56,710 nucleotides of DNA from Thermoanaerobaculia bacterium (GCA_947259195.1 CAMYLC010000100.1:1-56710); one strand, 5' to 3'. Counted from the first letter of the stretch, positions 17,798-26,659 are shown. The notes: generated by a model not told the origin, from the sequence alone. Program-made: numbers and translations.

Positions 17798-17830
17798 TTG
17801 AATGTAGGATACCCCTGGTGGTATTGTCAA
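17798..17830. promoter_or_regulatory. Overlapping divergent promoters of tusA and the persulfide dioxygenase gene
   Basis: Minus strand: TTGACA (17830-17825), 18 bp, TACATT (17806-17801) towards tusA. Plus strand: TTGAAT (17798-17803), 18 bp, TATTGT (17822-17827) towards the dioxygenase. The two use almost the same bases, so a protein bound between the boxes would block both. Confidence 0.65.
17809..17824. promoter_or_regulatory. CsoR/CstR-type operator
   Basis: ATACCCCTGGTGGTAT is an imperfect 16-bp dyad lying wholly in the spacer of the tusA promoter. CsoR-family repressors bind GC-tract dyads flanked by TA, and this one sits in front of an operon encoding such a repressor. Confidence 0.65.
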
Positions 17831-17927
17831 GCGTCCCTTGATTCAGTAGAAGGAGGGAAGTGTCGTCGCTACGGCGAGTCGATCCAGGGCTCGTTGGGAT
17901 CCGAAGCAATCGAGGAGGATGAAAACC

Positions 17928-19160
17928 ATGACCCCAGCCGATTCCTCAGCCACAGAATGGCAGCCAGAGCAACTCCTGGAGCATCTGGAACGGGAAGACG
18001 ACCTGTTCATCTTCGACGTACGGAACGAAGACGAGTACGAGAGTTGGAAGATCGAGGGGAAGAAGAAGATTCCCATGGTCAATGTGCCCTACTACGAGAT
18101 GCTCGAAGTCGATGAGCACGACGATGTGGTCGACACATTCGTCGACTACCTCGAAGGCAGCTGGATGGACAGGCTACCGAAGGACATGCCGATCCTGGCC
18201 GTTTGCGCCAAGGGGGACACCTCTGAGTTTGTTGCCGAGGCCATGCGGCGACTGGGTTTGGACGCCTTCAACATGGCGGGTGGCACAAAGGCCTGGGGTG
18301 ACTACTACCACGTGCGAGCCATCGAGGAGACGGGGCATCGCAGCGTCTACCAGATCAGTCGTCCGGCGAGAGGCTGTCTGAGCTATCTCATCGGCAGTGC
18401 AGGCAAGGCCGCGATCATCGATCCATTGCGGCATGCGCAGCACTATCTCGATTTGGCGGCAGAGAAGGAGTTCGAGATCGTCATGGTGCTGGACACTCAC
18501 GGCCATGCGGACCACATCAGCGGCGGCCCCGCGATCGCCGAGCATTCCCGGGCGCCTTACTACCTCCACCCCTATGATGGGATTCATCCCATCGACGTCT
18601 TGCCGGCCAAGATTCCGTACCTCTTCGTACACGACGAGCAGGAGTTCAAGGTGGGCGAGTGCACGATTCACACGTTTCACATTCCGGGTCATACATTGGG
18701 CAATCTGGCGTATTTGCTCGACGGCAAGTACCTGTTCACTGGCGACAGCATCTTCATAAGGTCGATCGCGCGCCCCGATCTGGGCGGCCACGGGGACACT
18801 TGGGCTCCGATCCACTACCAGTCGCTGCGCCGGCTTCTGGAACTGTCAAAGGATGTGATGGTCCTGCCGGCACACTTCAGTTCTCTCGCCGAGGAGAACG
18901 GAGAAGACCTCTTCGCGGAGCCACTTGGGGTCCTGAAAAAGGTCAACGACGGGCTTTTGATGGTTCAAGAAGGGGAGGAGGCTTTCGTCAGCTACATCCT
19001 CGCAAGTTTGCCCAAGTTCCCGAAGGAGTATGTCGAGATCAAGAGGGTCAATGCCGGTCTGGTGGAGGTCGGCGAGGCGAAGGCTTCGGAGCTCGAGCTG
19101 GGCAAGAACATCTGCGCGCTATCGGAGGCCTACGACGAAGACGAGGCCGCGGCCCCCTGA
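17928..19160 (+). CDS. Rhodanese-persulfide dioxygenase fusion (CstB/ETHE1-like)
   Basis: Cytoplasmic enzyme expected to oxidise low-molecular-weight persulfides to sulfite (non-haem Fe2+, O2) and to move sulfane sulfur. Residues 10-130 form a rhodanese domain with catalytic Cys93 in the loop CAKGDTS. Residues 135-360 form a metallo-beta-lactamase domain with HGHADH (191-196), HIPGHTLG and FTGDSIF, as in ETHE1. CstB has the opposite order (dioxygenase first), so this is a different fusion. The ATG at 17928 is nine bases from AGGAGG; the ATG at 17919 abuts it and is less likely. An intrinsic terminator follows. Confidence 0.85.
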   Translation: MTPADSSATEWQPEQLLEHLEREDDLFIFDVRNEDEYESWKIEGKKKIPMVNVPYYEMLEVDEHDDVVDTFVDYLEGSWMDRLPKDMPILAVCAKGDTSEFVAEAMRRLGLDAFNMAGGTKAWGDYYHVRAIEETGHRSVYQISRPARGCLSYLIGSAGKAAIIDPLRHAQHYLDLAAEKEFEIVMVLDTHGHADHISGGPAIAEHSRAPYYLHPYDGIHPIDVLPAKIPYLFVHDEQEFKVGECTIHTFHIPGHTLGNLAYLLDGKYLFTGDSIFIRSIARPDLGGHGDTWAPIHYQSLRRLLELSKDVMVLPAHFSSLAEENGEDLFAEPLGVLKKVNDGLLMVQEGEEAFVSYILASLPKFPKEYVEIKRVNAGLVEVGEAKASELELGKNICALSEAYDEDEAAAP

Positions 19161-19195
19161 ATCAAGGCTGATCTCATCGCCGCTGAAGAAACGGC

Positions 19196-19232
19196 GCCGG
19201 CGGGGCTGCCTATGCAGACCCGCCGGCTTTTT
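19196..19232 (+). terminator. Rho-independent terminator between convergent genes
   Basis: Stem GCCGGCGGG (19196-19204) with CCCGCCGGC (19219-19227), then TTTTTCG. It ends the dioxygenase transcript and lies 35 bp past the convergent dsrE2-like stop. Confidence 0.85.
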
Positions 19233-19261
19233 CGCTTGTCTGAGACTGTCGTTTCGGGTCT

Positions 19262-19798
19262 TTAGATGAAGATGATCTGGGATCCTGCGCTCTTCTCGTA
19301 AAAGTCCATCACTGTGAGGACTTCATCGACCTGAGGCAGCAGCTCCTCTCTCTCCAGCTTGAACATGTCCATGGCCATGCGGCAGGCGTAGAGCTCTGCG
19401 CCTGCGTCGGAGAGCATCTCGATGAACTCCCGTACGGGTGGGATTTCGAGATCCTCCATCTGCTTCTTCATCATCTTGCTGGCCACGGCCTCCATGCCCG
19501 GCAGTCCGCCGATCATCGTTGGCATCATGGGCAGGGCCGGATTTCCGACGGTCGCCACGTGAAGGTGGTCGACCTTGTCCTCGGTAATCATGTCGAGGCC
19601 CCAGAAGGTGAAGAACACCATGGCTTCGATGCCCATCATCCGGGCGCCATTCGCCATTACGAGTCCAGGATAAGCCATATCCAGAGAACCCTTCGAGCAG
19701 ATGATGCTCACCCTCTGAATGGGCTGAGGTTCCTGAACGGTCTCAGCTACTGTCGACTGGCCGCTCGTCGTCGGCTCGTCAAGGGTTGTTGTTGTCAT
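19262..19798 (-). CDS. DsrE2-like sulfur carrier, second copy
   Basis: DsrE-fold protein of 178 residues, related to but clearly different from the one at 16875-17453. A flexible Thr/Ser-rich N-terminus (about 1-25) precedes VSIICSKGSLDMAYPGLVMA, the shared FFTFWGLDM motif and the candidate persulfide Cys in AELYACRMAMDMF. A second Cys (IICSKG) lies near the start of the fold. It is the last gene of sqr-tusE-dsrE2, so it would accept sulfur from SQR rather than from the tusA operon. GGAGA lies about 10 bases before the ATG. Confidence 0.85.
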   Translation of the reverse strand: MTTTTLDEPTTSGQSTVAETVQEPQPIQRVSIICSKGSLDMAYPGLVMANGARMMGIEAMVFFTFWGLDMITEDKVDHLHVATVGNPALPMMPTMIGGLPGMEAVASKMMKKQMEDLEIPPVREFIEMLSDAGAELYACRMAMDMFKLEREELLPQVDEVLTVMDFYEKSAGSQIIFI

Positions 19799-19876
19799 TG
19801 TCTTGGTCTCCGTCTATTTTCGAATTGAGTACGATTGCCAGATCGAAGCTCGGTTTCGCTTGAATCGACGGTTACC

Positions 19877-20194
19877 TCAAATGCACCCCTGAGGCTTTGG
19901 CAGGCCGGAAACCATGGCGGCCAGCTTGCCTGGGCCCTTCGGGAACAGCTGATACAGCTCTTTCATGTTGACGCCCGAGTTTTTCGAGATCCGACGCAGT
20001 CCCGGAGGCGTGCCCTGCTTGGCCGCGTCTTCGCGGCAGAAGGTGATGACCTTCCAGTGCTGGTCGTTGAGCTCGTCGATGCCATTACCTGTGGCGATCG
20101 CCTCGGCGACCTCAGGTGTCCACTGACTGCTATCCACCAGAAAACCCTCATCATTGACTTCGATGGAGCTTCCGGCGTACTCGACTACTGGCAT
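19877..20194 (-). CDS. TusE/DsrC-like protein lacking the second conserved cysteine
   Basis: Small cytoplasmic sulfur-trafficking protein of the DsrC/TusE/RspA family, 105 residues. The penultimate Cys104 (CysA) is present in GLPKPQGCI. DsrC proteins that form a trisulfide with DsrAB also carry CysB eleven residues earlier; here that position is Ala93. It should therefore act as a TusE-like persulfide acceptor, not as a true DsrC. GGAGG lies six bases before the ATG at 20194. It sits between sqr and a dsrE2-like gene, pointing to sulfur handling after sulfide oxidation. Confidence 0.9.
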   Translation of the reverse strand: MPVVEYAGSSIEVNDEGFLVDSSQWTPEVAEAIATGNGIDELNDQHWKVITFCREDAAKQGTPPGLRRISKNSGVNMKELYQLFPKGPGKLAAMVSGLPKPQGCI

Positions 20195-20261
20195 GATGCC
20201 TCCTTTCAACAACTGGCTGCAAATGAATCAACTAGTGTGATAGCGACTGATTCCGGATTTC

Positions 20262-21524
20262 TCAAGAGGCTAGCTCTGCGTCAGTCGTGAGCTTGCCTGG
20301 GCGCTTCTTGCCGACCATCGACATGTGGTTCGGTACCGGGATTGGATGGCCGGGAAGCAGGGCATGCCAGTAAACGTGTCGGAACATCAGCTTGCCCCAG
20401 TGGTTGAACCTGCTTTCCTTGAGGAGCGGGAACGGGCCCACCGTCGGGAGCGGGTAGACGCCCGGTAGCGGCTCCTGGTCATAGTTGAAGTCGATCAGCA
20501 TGGCCCTGCCGTAGCCGCTTTCGATGAAGCAGTTGGCATGGCCGTCGAAGACCGCTTTAGGGCTCTCGCCTTTGATGAGGTGCATGACGTTGTCCACTAC
20601 CACCTCGGCTTGAAAATGGGCAACCGAACCAGCCTTTGAAGTGGGCAGGTCGGTGGCGTCACCCAGCACGAAGATATTGTCGTGGTTGTCGGCGATCAGA
20701 CTGTGCCGGTGGGTCGGAATGAAGGCCAGCTCGTCGCCGAGCCCTGACTCCTCGATGAACCCTGCTCCCATGTGGGTGGGGATGGTGATCAGCATGTCGA
20801 ATGGGATATCGCGCTCGTCGTACGAGCGCAGCACCTTGCGGTCGACATCCACTTCGCTGGCGTTGTACTCGGCCTCGACTTTGATGTCGCGGTCGTCGAG
20901 GATGCCGCCTAGGGCCTTCGCCGCGATGGGTTTGGTGAAAGCTCCGTCGAGAGGCGTGACGTAGGTCAGCTCGACGTTGTCCCGAATGCCCTTTTCGGTG
21001 AAGAACGACTCGGCGAGAAACGTTATCTCCAAGGGCGCTACCGGGCACTTGATCGGCATCTCGACGGTGTTGACCACGACCCGACCGCCTTCGAACTTCT
21101 TGAGGGCGTCGCGCAGGGCAACCGAGCCTTCCAGGGTGTAGAAGTCGAAAATGCTCTTCTGCCATTCGTCGCCGAGTAGGCCTGGGGTCTCTTCCGGGCG
21201 AATATGCGAGCCGGTCGCGATCACGAGGAGGTCGTAGGGTACTCTCTCGTCACCGTCGAGAATCACCTGGTTCTTGTCCGCATCGACCCGCTGGACCGGA
21301 CGCTGAATCCACTCGATTCCCTTGCCGAGAGTGCCTTTCCGGGGTCGGATGGTCTTTTCCGGTGTCTGCATCTCGAAAGGAATGAAGATGAGATCGGGCT
21401 GGAACAAGTGGTCGGTGTCCGGGTCGATGATCTTCAGTGACCAATCGGAGGGGAGCTTCCTGCGAAGCATGTTGGCGACGGTGGTGCCGGCCGTACCAGC
21501 TCCCAGAATGACGAAGTTCTTCAT
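20262..21524 (-). CDS. sqr: Sulfide:quinone oxidoreductase-type flavoprotein
   Basis: FAD enzyme that oxidises sulfide to sulfane sulfur and reduces membrane quinone. The Rossmann motif VILGAGTAGTTVANML begins at residue 5. The redox cysteines are Cys160 (PIKCPVAPLE) and Cys332 (ANCFIES), the only two in the protein. The FAD-binding GDATDLPTSKAGSVAHFQAE is at about 288-307. At 420 residues it fits the SQR/flavocytochrome-c sulfide dehydrogenase superfamily; no signal peptide is seen, as usual for SQR. The ATG at 21524 is preceded by AAAGGAA. It heads the sqr-tusE-dsrE2 operon behind a sigma-54 promoter. The exact SQR type was not assigned. Confidence 0.85.
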   Translation of the reverse strand: MKNFVILGAGTAGTTVANMLRRKLPSDWSLKIIDPDTDHLFQPDLIFIPFEMQTPEKTIRPRKGTLGKGIEWIQRPVQRVDADKNQVILDGDERVPYDLLVIATGSHIRPEETPGLLGDEWQKSIFDFYTLEGSVALRDALKKFEGGRVVVNTVEMPIKCPVAPLEITFLAESFFTEKGIRDNVELTYVTPLDGAFTKPIAAKALGGILDDRDIKVEAEYNASEVDVDRKVLRSYDERDIPFDMLITIPTHMGAGFIEESGLGDELAFIPTHRHSLIADNHDNIFVLGDATDLPTSKAGSVAHFQAEVVVDNVMHLIKGESPKAVFDGHANCFIESGYGRAMLIDFNYDQEPLPGVYPLPTVGPFPLLKESRFNHWGKLMFRHVYWHALLPGHPIPVPNHMSMVGKKRPGKLTTDAELAS

Positions 21525-21565
21525 GAGAGTTCCTTTCTCTAGATCCCTACTCATACGACCTTGGT

Positions 21566-21581
21566 TGCATCGAGCGTGCCA
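21566..21581 (-). promoter_or_regulatory. Sigma-54 (RpoN) promoter of the sqr operon
   Basis: On the minus strand the sequence reads TGGCACG CTCG ATGCA, with the invariant GG and GC exactly ten bases apart. It is about 42 bp before the sqr ATG. Confidence 0.85.
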
Positions 21582-21653
21582 ACCTTACAAACCGCTGATT
21601 AGAAAGGGGTTGTGATGCTTGGAGGCGTACTCGAGGAGCCTCGGAGGACTCTT

Positions 21654-21695
21654 TGTTTCAACATATTGTTTCAAGCCAAACGTTTTGTTGGAACA
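21654..21695. promoter_or_regulatory. Paired enhancer-like dyads upstream of the sigma-54 promoter
   Basis: TGTTTCAACA (21654-21663) and TGTTGGAACA (21686-21695) share TGTT NN AACA and start 32 bp apart, about three helical turns. A third half-site, TGTTTCAA, lies at 21667-21674. They are 75-130 bp upstream of the promoter, where a sigma-54 activator would bind. Confidence 0.7.
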
Positions 21696-21732
21696 TAACG
21701 TTGCGTCATCTCTCACCCTTGAACCAACAAAA

Positions 21733-21742
21733 GGGTGGCACC
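21733..21742 (+). repeat. REP-like GGGTGGCACC motif
   Basis: An A-rich run followed by GGGTGGCACCT; the core GGTG-G-CACC is palindromic. One of several intergenic copies in the window that also hosts a REP-associated transposase. Confidence 0.5.
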
Positions 21743-21794
21743 TCGACAGGCCTTGAAGCAGCGAGTCGGCGGGTGCAGCGAGGCAGTGAAAAAC

Positions 21795-21804
21795 GGGTGG
21801 CACC
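21795..21804 (+). repeat. REP-like GGGTGGCACC motif
   Basis: A second copy 62 bp after the first, again preceded by an A run (gaaaaac). It lies just past the stop of the sigma-54 activator gene. Confidence 0.5.
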
Positions 21805-21807
21805 CGG

Positions 21808-23229
<1,422 letters not shown>

Positions 23230-23257
23230 GAGTCTCTTCCTGCAGGAGCCAACACCT

Positions 23258-23770
23258 CTACTCCCACCAGATGTCCAGCGCGCTCGGTTGGCTGAGCCTT
23301 TCGGGCTCGAAGCCAAGGCGACGCAGCTCGGAGATGACGGCTTCCTCTGCTTCGGGAATTGAGTTCATGACCGGCTCGCTGAGCGTCGTCTGAAGCTCGA
23401 CCTCGGAGGGGATGACTCCGACCAACAGGACATCGTCCGGCGCCTCGCCGATGAAATCACCGGCCAGCAGCGCATCCCGCAGGCTCGGGTCGTGGGGTGA
23501 AAGGCGCAGCGAAGGAAGGACTTTGGCAATATCTTGTTGCCGGTAGAGGTGCACCTCTCCAGGGTCTCCTTTCGCCTTGACGGCATCGAGGACGATTACG
23601 GCATCGAACCGGGCCATGTAATTGACGAACTCTGGCCCTGGGGTCCCCAGATCGAGAAGCTCGATCTCCGACGGAAAGATGTAGTTGGCCTTCAGAAATT
23701 GGAGGACGTACGCACCGAAGGCGTCGTCTCCCATGATGATGCTGCCCAATGAGATGATTCCGACTTTCAT
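23258..23770 (-). CDS. Hydrogenase maturation protease (HyaD/HybD family)
   Basis: Endopeptidase that removes the C-terminal tail of a [NiFe] hydrogenase large subunit after nickel insertion. It is 170 residues with the family start [20 protein letters not shown], where Asp in GDDAFG is a nickel-contact residue, followed by [10 protein letters not shown] and [11 protein letters not shown] with the second conserved Asp. The large subunit encoded at 31588 has a cleavable tail and is the evident substrate, although the two genes are 8 kb apart. ATG at 23770 preferred; a TTG nine bases earlier is possible. Neither has a strong ribosome-binding site. Confidence 0.85.
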   Translation of the reverse strand: MKVGIISLGSIIMGDDAFGAYVLQFLKANYIFPSEIELLDLGTPGPEFVNYMARFDAVIVLDAVKAKGDPGEVHLYRQQDIAKVLPSLRLSPHDPSLRDALLAGDFIGEAPDDVLLVGVIPSEVELQTTLSEPVMNSIPEAEEAVISELRRLGFEPERLSQPSALDIWWE

Positions 23771-23797
23771 CGGCTGCAAGTATATGCGCGTTGTCGG

Positions 23798-23923
23798 CTA
23801 TTCCTTGCCTCCAGGCTCGCGGAGATACCGCACGAAGTAGATCAACAGCACGAGGAAGCACATCAGGAGCAGGTACTCGAGGCCTTTGGTCTCGAAAATA
23901 TTGACATAGGAGTAGGTTTCCAT
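23798..23923 (-). CDS. 41-residue single-span membrane protein
   Basis: Very short gene between the NrfD-like and protease genes. The protein starts METYSYVNIFETKG, has one hydrophobic helix from about Leu16 to Val31 (EYLLLMCFLVLLIYFVRYL) and ends in a charged tail, REPGGKE. AAGGAGA lies about nine bases before the ATG at 23923, and the gene follows the NrfD stop by 14 bases. Small single-helix subunits are common in respiratory membrane complexes, so it may stabilise the adjacent FeS/NrfD complex. I know no family name for it. Confidence 0.7.
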   Translation of the reverse strand: METYSYVNIFETKGLEYLLLMCFLVLLIYFVRYLREPGGKE

Positions 23924-23937
23924 GGACGGTTCTCCTT

Positions 23938-25191
23938 CTACAGGCTCGCCGCTACGGGTGGTCGTACGGTCTTCTCTTGCTTTTCAGACGGCAACTCGTG
24001 TGCCTCGCGCAGCACTGGCATGCGGAAGACGATCCAACGGAAGACCCAGATCTCGGCCGAGACCACCATCATTGTGACGACGATTTCCTGCCAGGAAGGG
24101 TAGTACCTGACAGCTGCGTTCCAGTTGTAGGCGATGACCGAAATGTTGAGGCGATTCATGACGATTCCGAGCAGCGTGAGTATCGAAGCGACTCGGATGA
24201 TGCCGATGTGTCGGTGGCGCACACCATAGGCGTACATGAAGCAGGGAATCAAGACGAGCCCGATGATCTCGAGAAGGTACCAGGCCCCCCATCCGCCCCT
24301 GACCAGGGTCCACTGCTTGTCGTGGAGAAAGATCAGCGACCTGAAGAAGTAGTAGACGAACATGGCGATGGCGGCACCCTTGGCCAGGCCGATAACGATG
24401 TCGTCGAAGGAGCCGTGCTTCTTGGGGTCGATCTGGTCCTTGAAGACTCTGTGGCTGATGGTGCCCTCGAAAATGATCATCGACAGGCCGGCGAAAATGC
24501 TGGAGACGAGAAAGAAGATGGGGATGAACTCGGAGTACCAGAGTGGGTGGATCTTGGGTTTGGCCATCAGGTAGAGCGCTCCGAGACCCGACTGGTGCAA
24601 GCTGGAGAGCGTTACTCCAAAGATCACTGCAGCCAGTGTCAAGGAGGAGAGGATTCTTCGCGCTCGGCGTGCCCCCAACCACTCGGCCACCACGGGGGAG
24701 AATTCCAGCAACTCGGTCAACATATAGAGCAGAAAGTGCCAGGACACCAGGAACAAGACCGAGTTGAAGCCAAAATCGTTGCCAATGATGGGGTTGATGA
24801 TGTTCCAGGGCCGGCCCAGATCGAGGGCCAGAGCCCCAGCGTAGAAGACGTAGGCAAGAAGCCCGTTCAGCACCGTGGCGCGGACAATCGGATGGTATTT
24901 CTCCATCCGCATGATGTAGACCGCGAAGGTGATCGTGTAGGCACCTCCCGCGAAGGCGACCCCAGTGACGACATCGAATCCGATCCAGAAACCCCAGGGG
25001 TACTCCTGCGAGAGATTGGTCACTGAGCCCAGGCCCTTGGTGAAACGGACAACGAGGATGCCTAGCCCTAGAAGAATTATGGGCACCGAGATTACATTGA
25101 AGGGGGTCAGGATCTTTCCTCTCGGGCGCAGTTGTGAGCGGAGGAAGCTCCAGAATCCACCCTGATCATTGACGGCGGTCATTTGACTCAT
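23938..25191 (-). CDS. NrfD/HybB-like membrane quinone-interacting subunit
   Basis: Integral membrane protein of 417 residues with about ten hydrophobic helices, of the NrfD/PsrC/HybB/DsrP family. Family-like stretches include EYPWGFWIGFDVVTGVAFAG near residues 63-82, ALDLGRPW and SSLHQSGLG. It exchanges electrons between a periplasmic FeS protein and menaquinone. It is a paralogue of the hydrogenase subunit at 33298-34494, and the order cytochrome-FeS-NrfD is like the JOP part of dsrMKJOP. No catalytic subunit lies next to it. Confidence 0.85.
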   Translation of the reverse strand: MSQMTAVNDQGGFWSFLRSQLRPRGKILTPFNVISVPIILLGLGILVVRFTKGLGSVTNLSQEYPWGFWIGFDVVTGVAFAGGAYTITFAVYIMRMEKYHPIVRATVLNGLLAYVFYAGALALDLGRPWNIINPIIGNDFGFNSVLFLVSWHFLLYMLTELLEFSPVVAEWLGARRARRILSSLTLAAVIFGVTLSSLHQSGLGALYLMAKPKIHPLWYSEFIPIFFLVSSIFAGLSMIIFEGTISHRVFKDQIDPKKHGSFDDIVIGLAKGAAIAMFVYYFFRSLIFLHDKQWTLVRGGWGAWYLLEIIGLVLIPCFMYAYGVRHRHIGIIRVASILTLLGIVMNRLNISVIAYNWNAAVRYYPSWQEIVVTMMVVSAEIWVFRWIVFRMPVLREAHELPSEKQEKTVRPPVAASL

Positions 25192-25225
25192 GGTCTCTCT
25201 CCAGAACTATCGACGGGCATGACCG

Positions 25226-26071
25226 TCAATCCTCGTTGTCAGATCCAGACATCTGGTTCAGTCCATAGAGCAGGGCAGGCAAACCGAAGAGCACCAGGGG
25301 GACGCCGTAGAGGAAATCCCGGGTGTATTCGGGATAGGGCGTCGTACCCAAGTCGGTGCGGAAGCCCAACTCCTCGAAGGGCACCGCCGAGAGGTAGAGC
25401 CACCCGGTGCCACCCACCTCGTGCTCGCCGTAGATCTTGTGAGTGTAGCGTTCGGGGTGGTTGTAGATCCTCACCCGGGCGATCTCCATGAGGTCTCGCT
25501 TCATGCCGAACATGAGGGCATCGGTTGGGCAGGCCCCGACACAAGCCGGCTTCTTACCCTCCTGGAGGCGGTCGAAGCAGAGGTTGCACTTCTGGATCTT
25601 GGGATTCCACTCGTGGTACTCGAACTTCGGCATGTCGAAGGGGCAAGAGACCATGCAGAACCGACAGCCCATGCACTTCGACGAGCGCCAGATGACCGGT
25701 CCTTCCGGGGTCTTGTGCATGGCGTTGGTCAGGCAGGCAGCCGTGCAGGCGGGCTGCCAGCAGTGCATGCACTGAGTCTTGACGAAGACTTCACCTCTCG
25801 TCGTGTCGTAGCGGTTGACGACGGTCCACGCGGTCTCGCTGGTCTTGCGCGGCTTCTCGAGAGCCGCGTCGTTGGCAGTGTCCGGAACTGGGAAGCCATG
25901 CTCGGTAGCGCAGGCCTTCTCGCAGGCCCTACATCCGATGCAGCGAGTCGTGTCGACCAGCACGCCGTAGAACTCCAGCGAAGGCGACGAGCCCTCGGAC
26001 CCTCGAGCGCCGGTGCCGGTCAAGGCCATTCCGGCTACACCTGAGACTTTCAGGAAATCCCTCCGGTTCAT
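25226..26071 (-). CDS. Tat-exported HybA/DsrO-like ferredoxin subunit
   Basis: Periplasmic electron-transfer protein with four [4Fe-4S] clusters. The Tat signal is RRDFLKVSG. Cluster motifs are CIGCRACEKAC, CMHCWQPACTAAC, CMGCRFCMVSC and CNLC with a later CVGAC. A C-terminal hydrophobic helix (about 255-272) anchors it, as in HybA. Length is 281 residues. Its ATG overlaps the pentahaem cytochrome stop by four bases (ATGA), and NrfD follows after 34 bp, so cytochrome, FeS and NrfD should form one complex passing electrons between periplasmic haems and quinone. Confidence 0.88.
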   Translation of the reverse strand: MNRRDFLKVSGVAGMALTGTGARGSEGSSPSLEFYGVLVDTTRCIGCRACEKACATEHGFPVPDTANDAALEKPRKTSETAWTVVNRYDTTRGEVFVKTQCMHCWQPACTAACLTNAMHKTPEGPVIWRSSKCMGCRFCMVSCPFDMPKFEYHEWNPKIQKCNLCFDRLQEGKKPACVGACPTDALMFGMKRDLMEIARVRIYNHPERYTHKIYGEHEVGGTGWLYLSAVPFEELGFRTDLGTTPYPEYTRDFLYGVPLVLFGLPALLYGLNQMSGSDNED

Positions 26072-26598
26072 CCTCCGACCTCCTTCTGGGGCGACAGTTG
26101 GTCGTGATCGGCGCTCTCTTGCGAGGCAGGGCTGACGGCACCCTGATGGCAGGTCCCGCAGTTTCGACTCGCCTCCTGGCCGGCTGCGACCTCATGGCAC
26201 TTCCAGCAGCTTTGATGAATGACGACCTTGGCGCTCATGGTCTCGTCGGCGACTGTGTGTGGCGCGTTGTGATGGCACGTGGAACAGGCCTGCGGACAGG
26301 CCGGGGTGTCACTTTCGTGATGACAGGTCGTGCAATCGATCCAAAAGTCCTGCAGATAGTCCTCATGAGGCATATCTAGCCTGACTGCGTTTGTTTCGTG
26401 GTGACACTCCGCACAGGGAATCTCGAGGTCCTCACTGTGCATCTGATGGGCGAACGTCACCTCGCCAACTGAGGAAGGCGAGACAACGACGTCCGGTGGC
26501 GCGGGTGAGAGGCATCGATCCTCGGCTGCCTGTGCCGAAGCGGCGACAGCGATCAGGCCGCCGACGAGAGCGCACAAGAAAAGGGTGGCACCTTTCAT
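26068..26598 (-). CDS. Pentahaem class III-like cytochrome c
   Basis: Periplasmic cytochrome with a signal peptide (about residues 1-24, ending ASAQAAE) and five CxxCH motifs: CAECH, CTTCH, CSTCH, CWKCH and CGTCH. Three are followed by a second His, and FAHQMHSEDLEIPC resembles the start of cytochrome c3 folds. Length 176. GGAGG lies about seven bases before the ATG. It is first in the cytochrome-FeS-NrfD set and could take electrons from the hydrogenase or deliver them to the decahaem conduit. DsrJ, which has the same gene order, is trihaem, so this is not simply DsrJ. Confidence 0.85.
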   Translation of the reverse strand: MKGATLFLCALVGGLIAVAASAQAAEDRCLSPAPPDVVVSPSSVGEVTFAHQMHSEDLEIPCAECHHETNAVRLDMPHEDYLQDFWIDCTTCHHESDTPACPQACSTCHHNAPHTVADETMSAKVVIHQSCWKCHEVAAGQEASRNCGTCHQGAVSPASQESADHDQLSPQKEVGG

Positions 26599-26659
26599 GA
26601 CTCAGTCCTCCAGGTATCAGACTCGCTCGAGTCAGGGTGAAACCTCGAGTCCAGACCTC

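Noticed and set aside
19877..20194. True DsrC linked to dissimilatory sulfite reductase
   Set aside because: The second essential cysteine is absent (Ala93) and no dsrAB or dsrMK genes are in the window.
26583..26592. GGGTGGCACC at the start of the pentahaem cytochrome gene
   Set aside because: It overlaps codons 2-6 (KGATLF) of a signal peptide. A REP insertion there cannot be told from chance, so it was not counted as a repeat copy.
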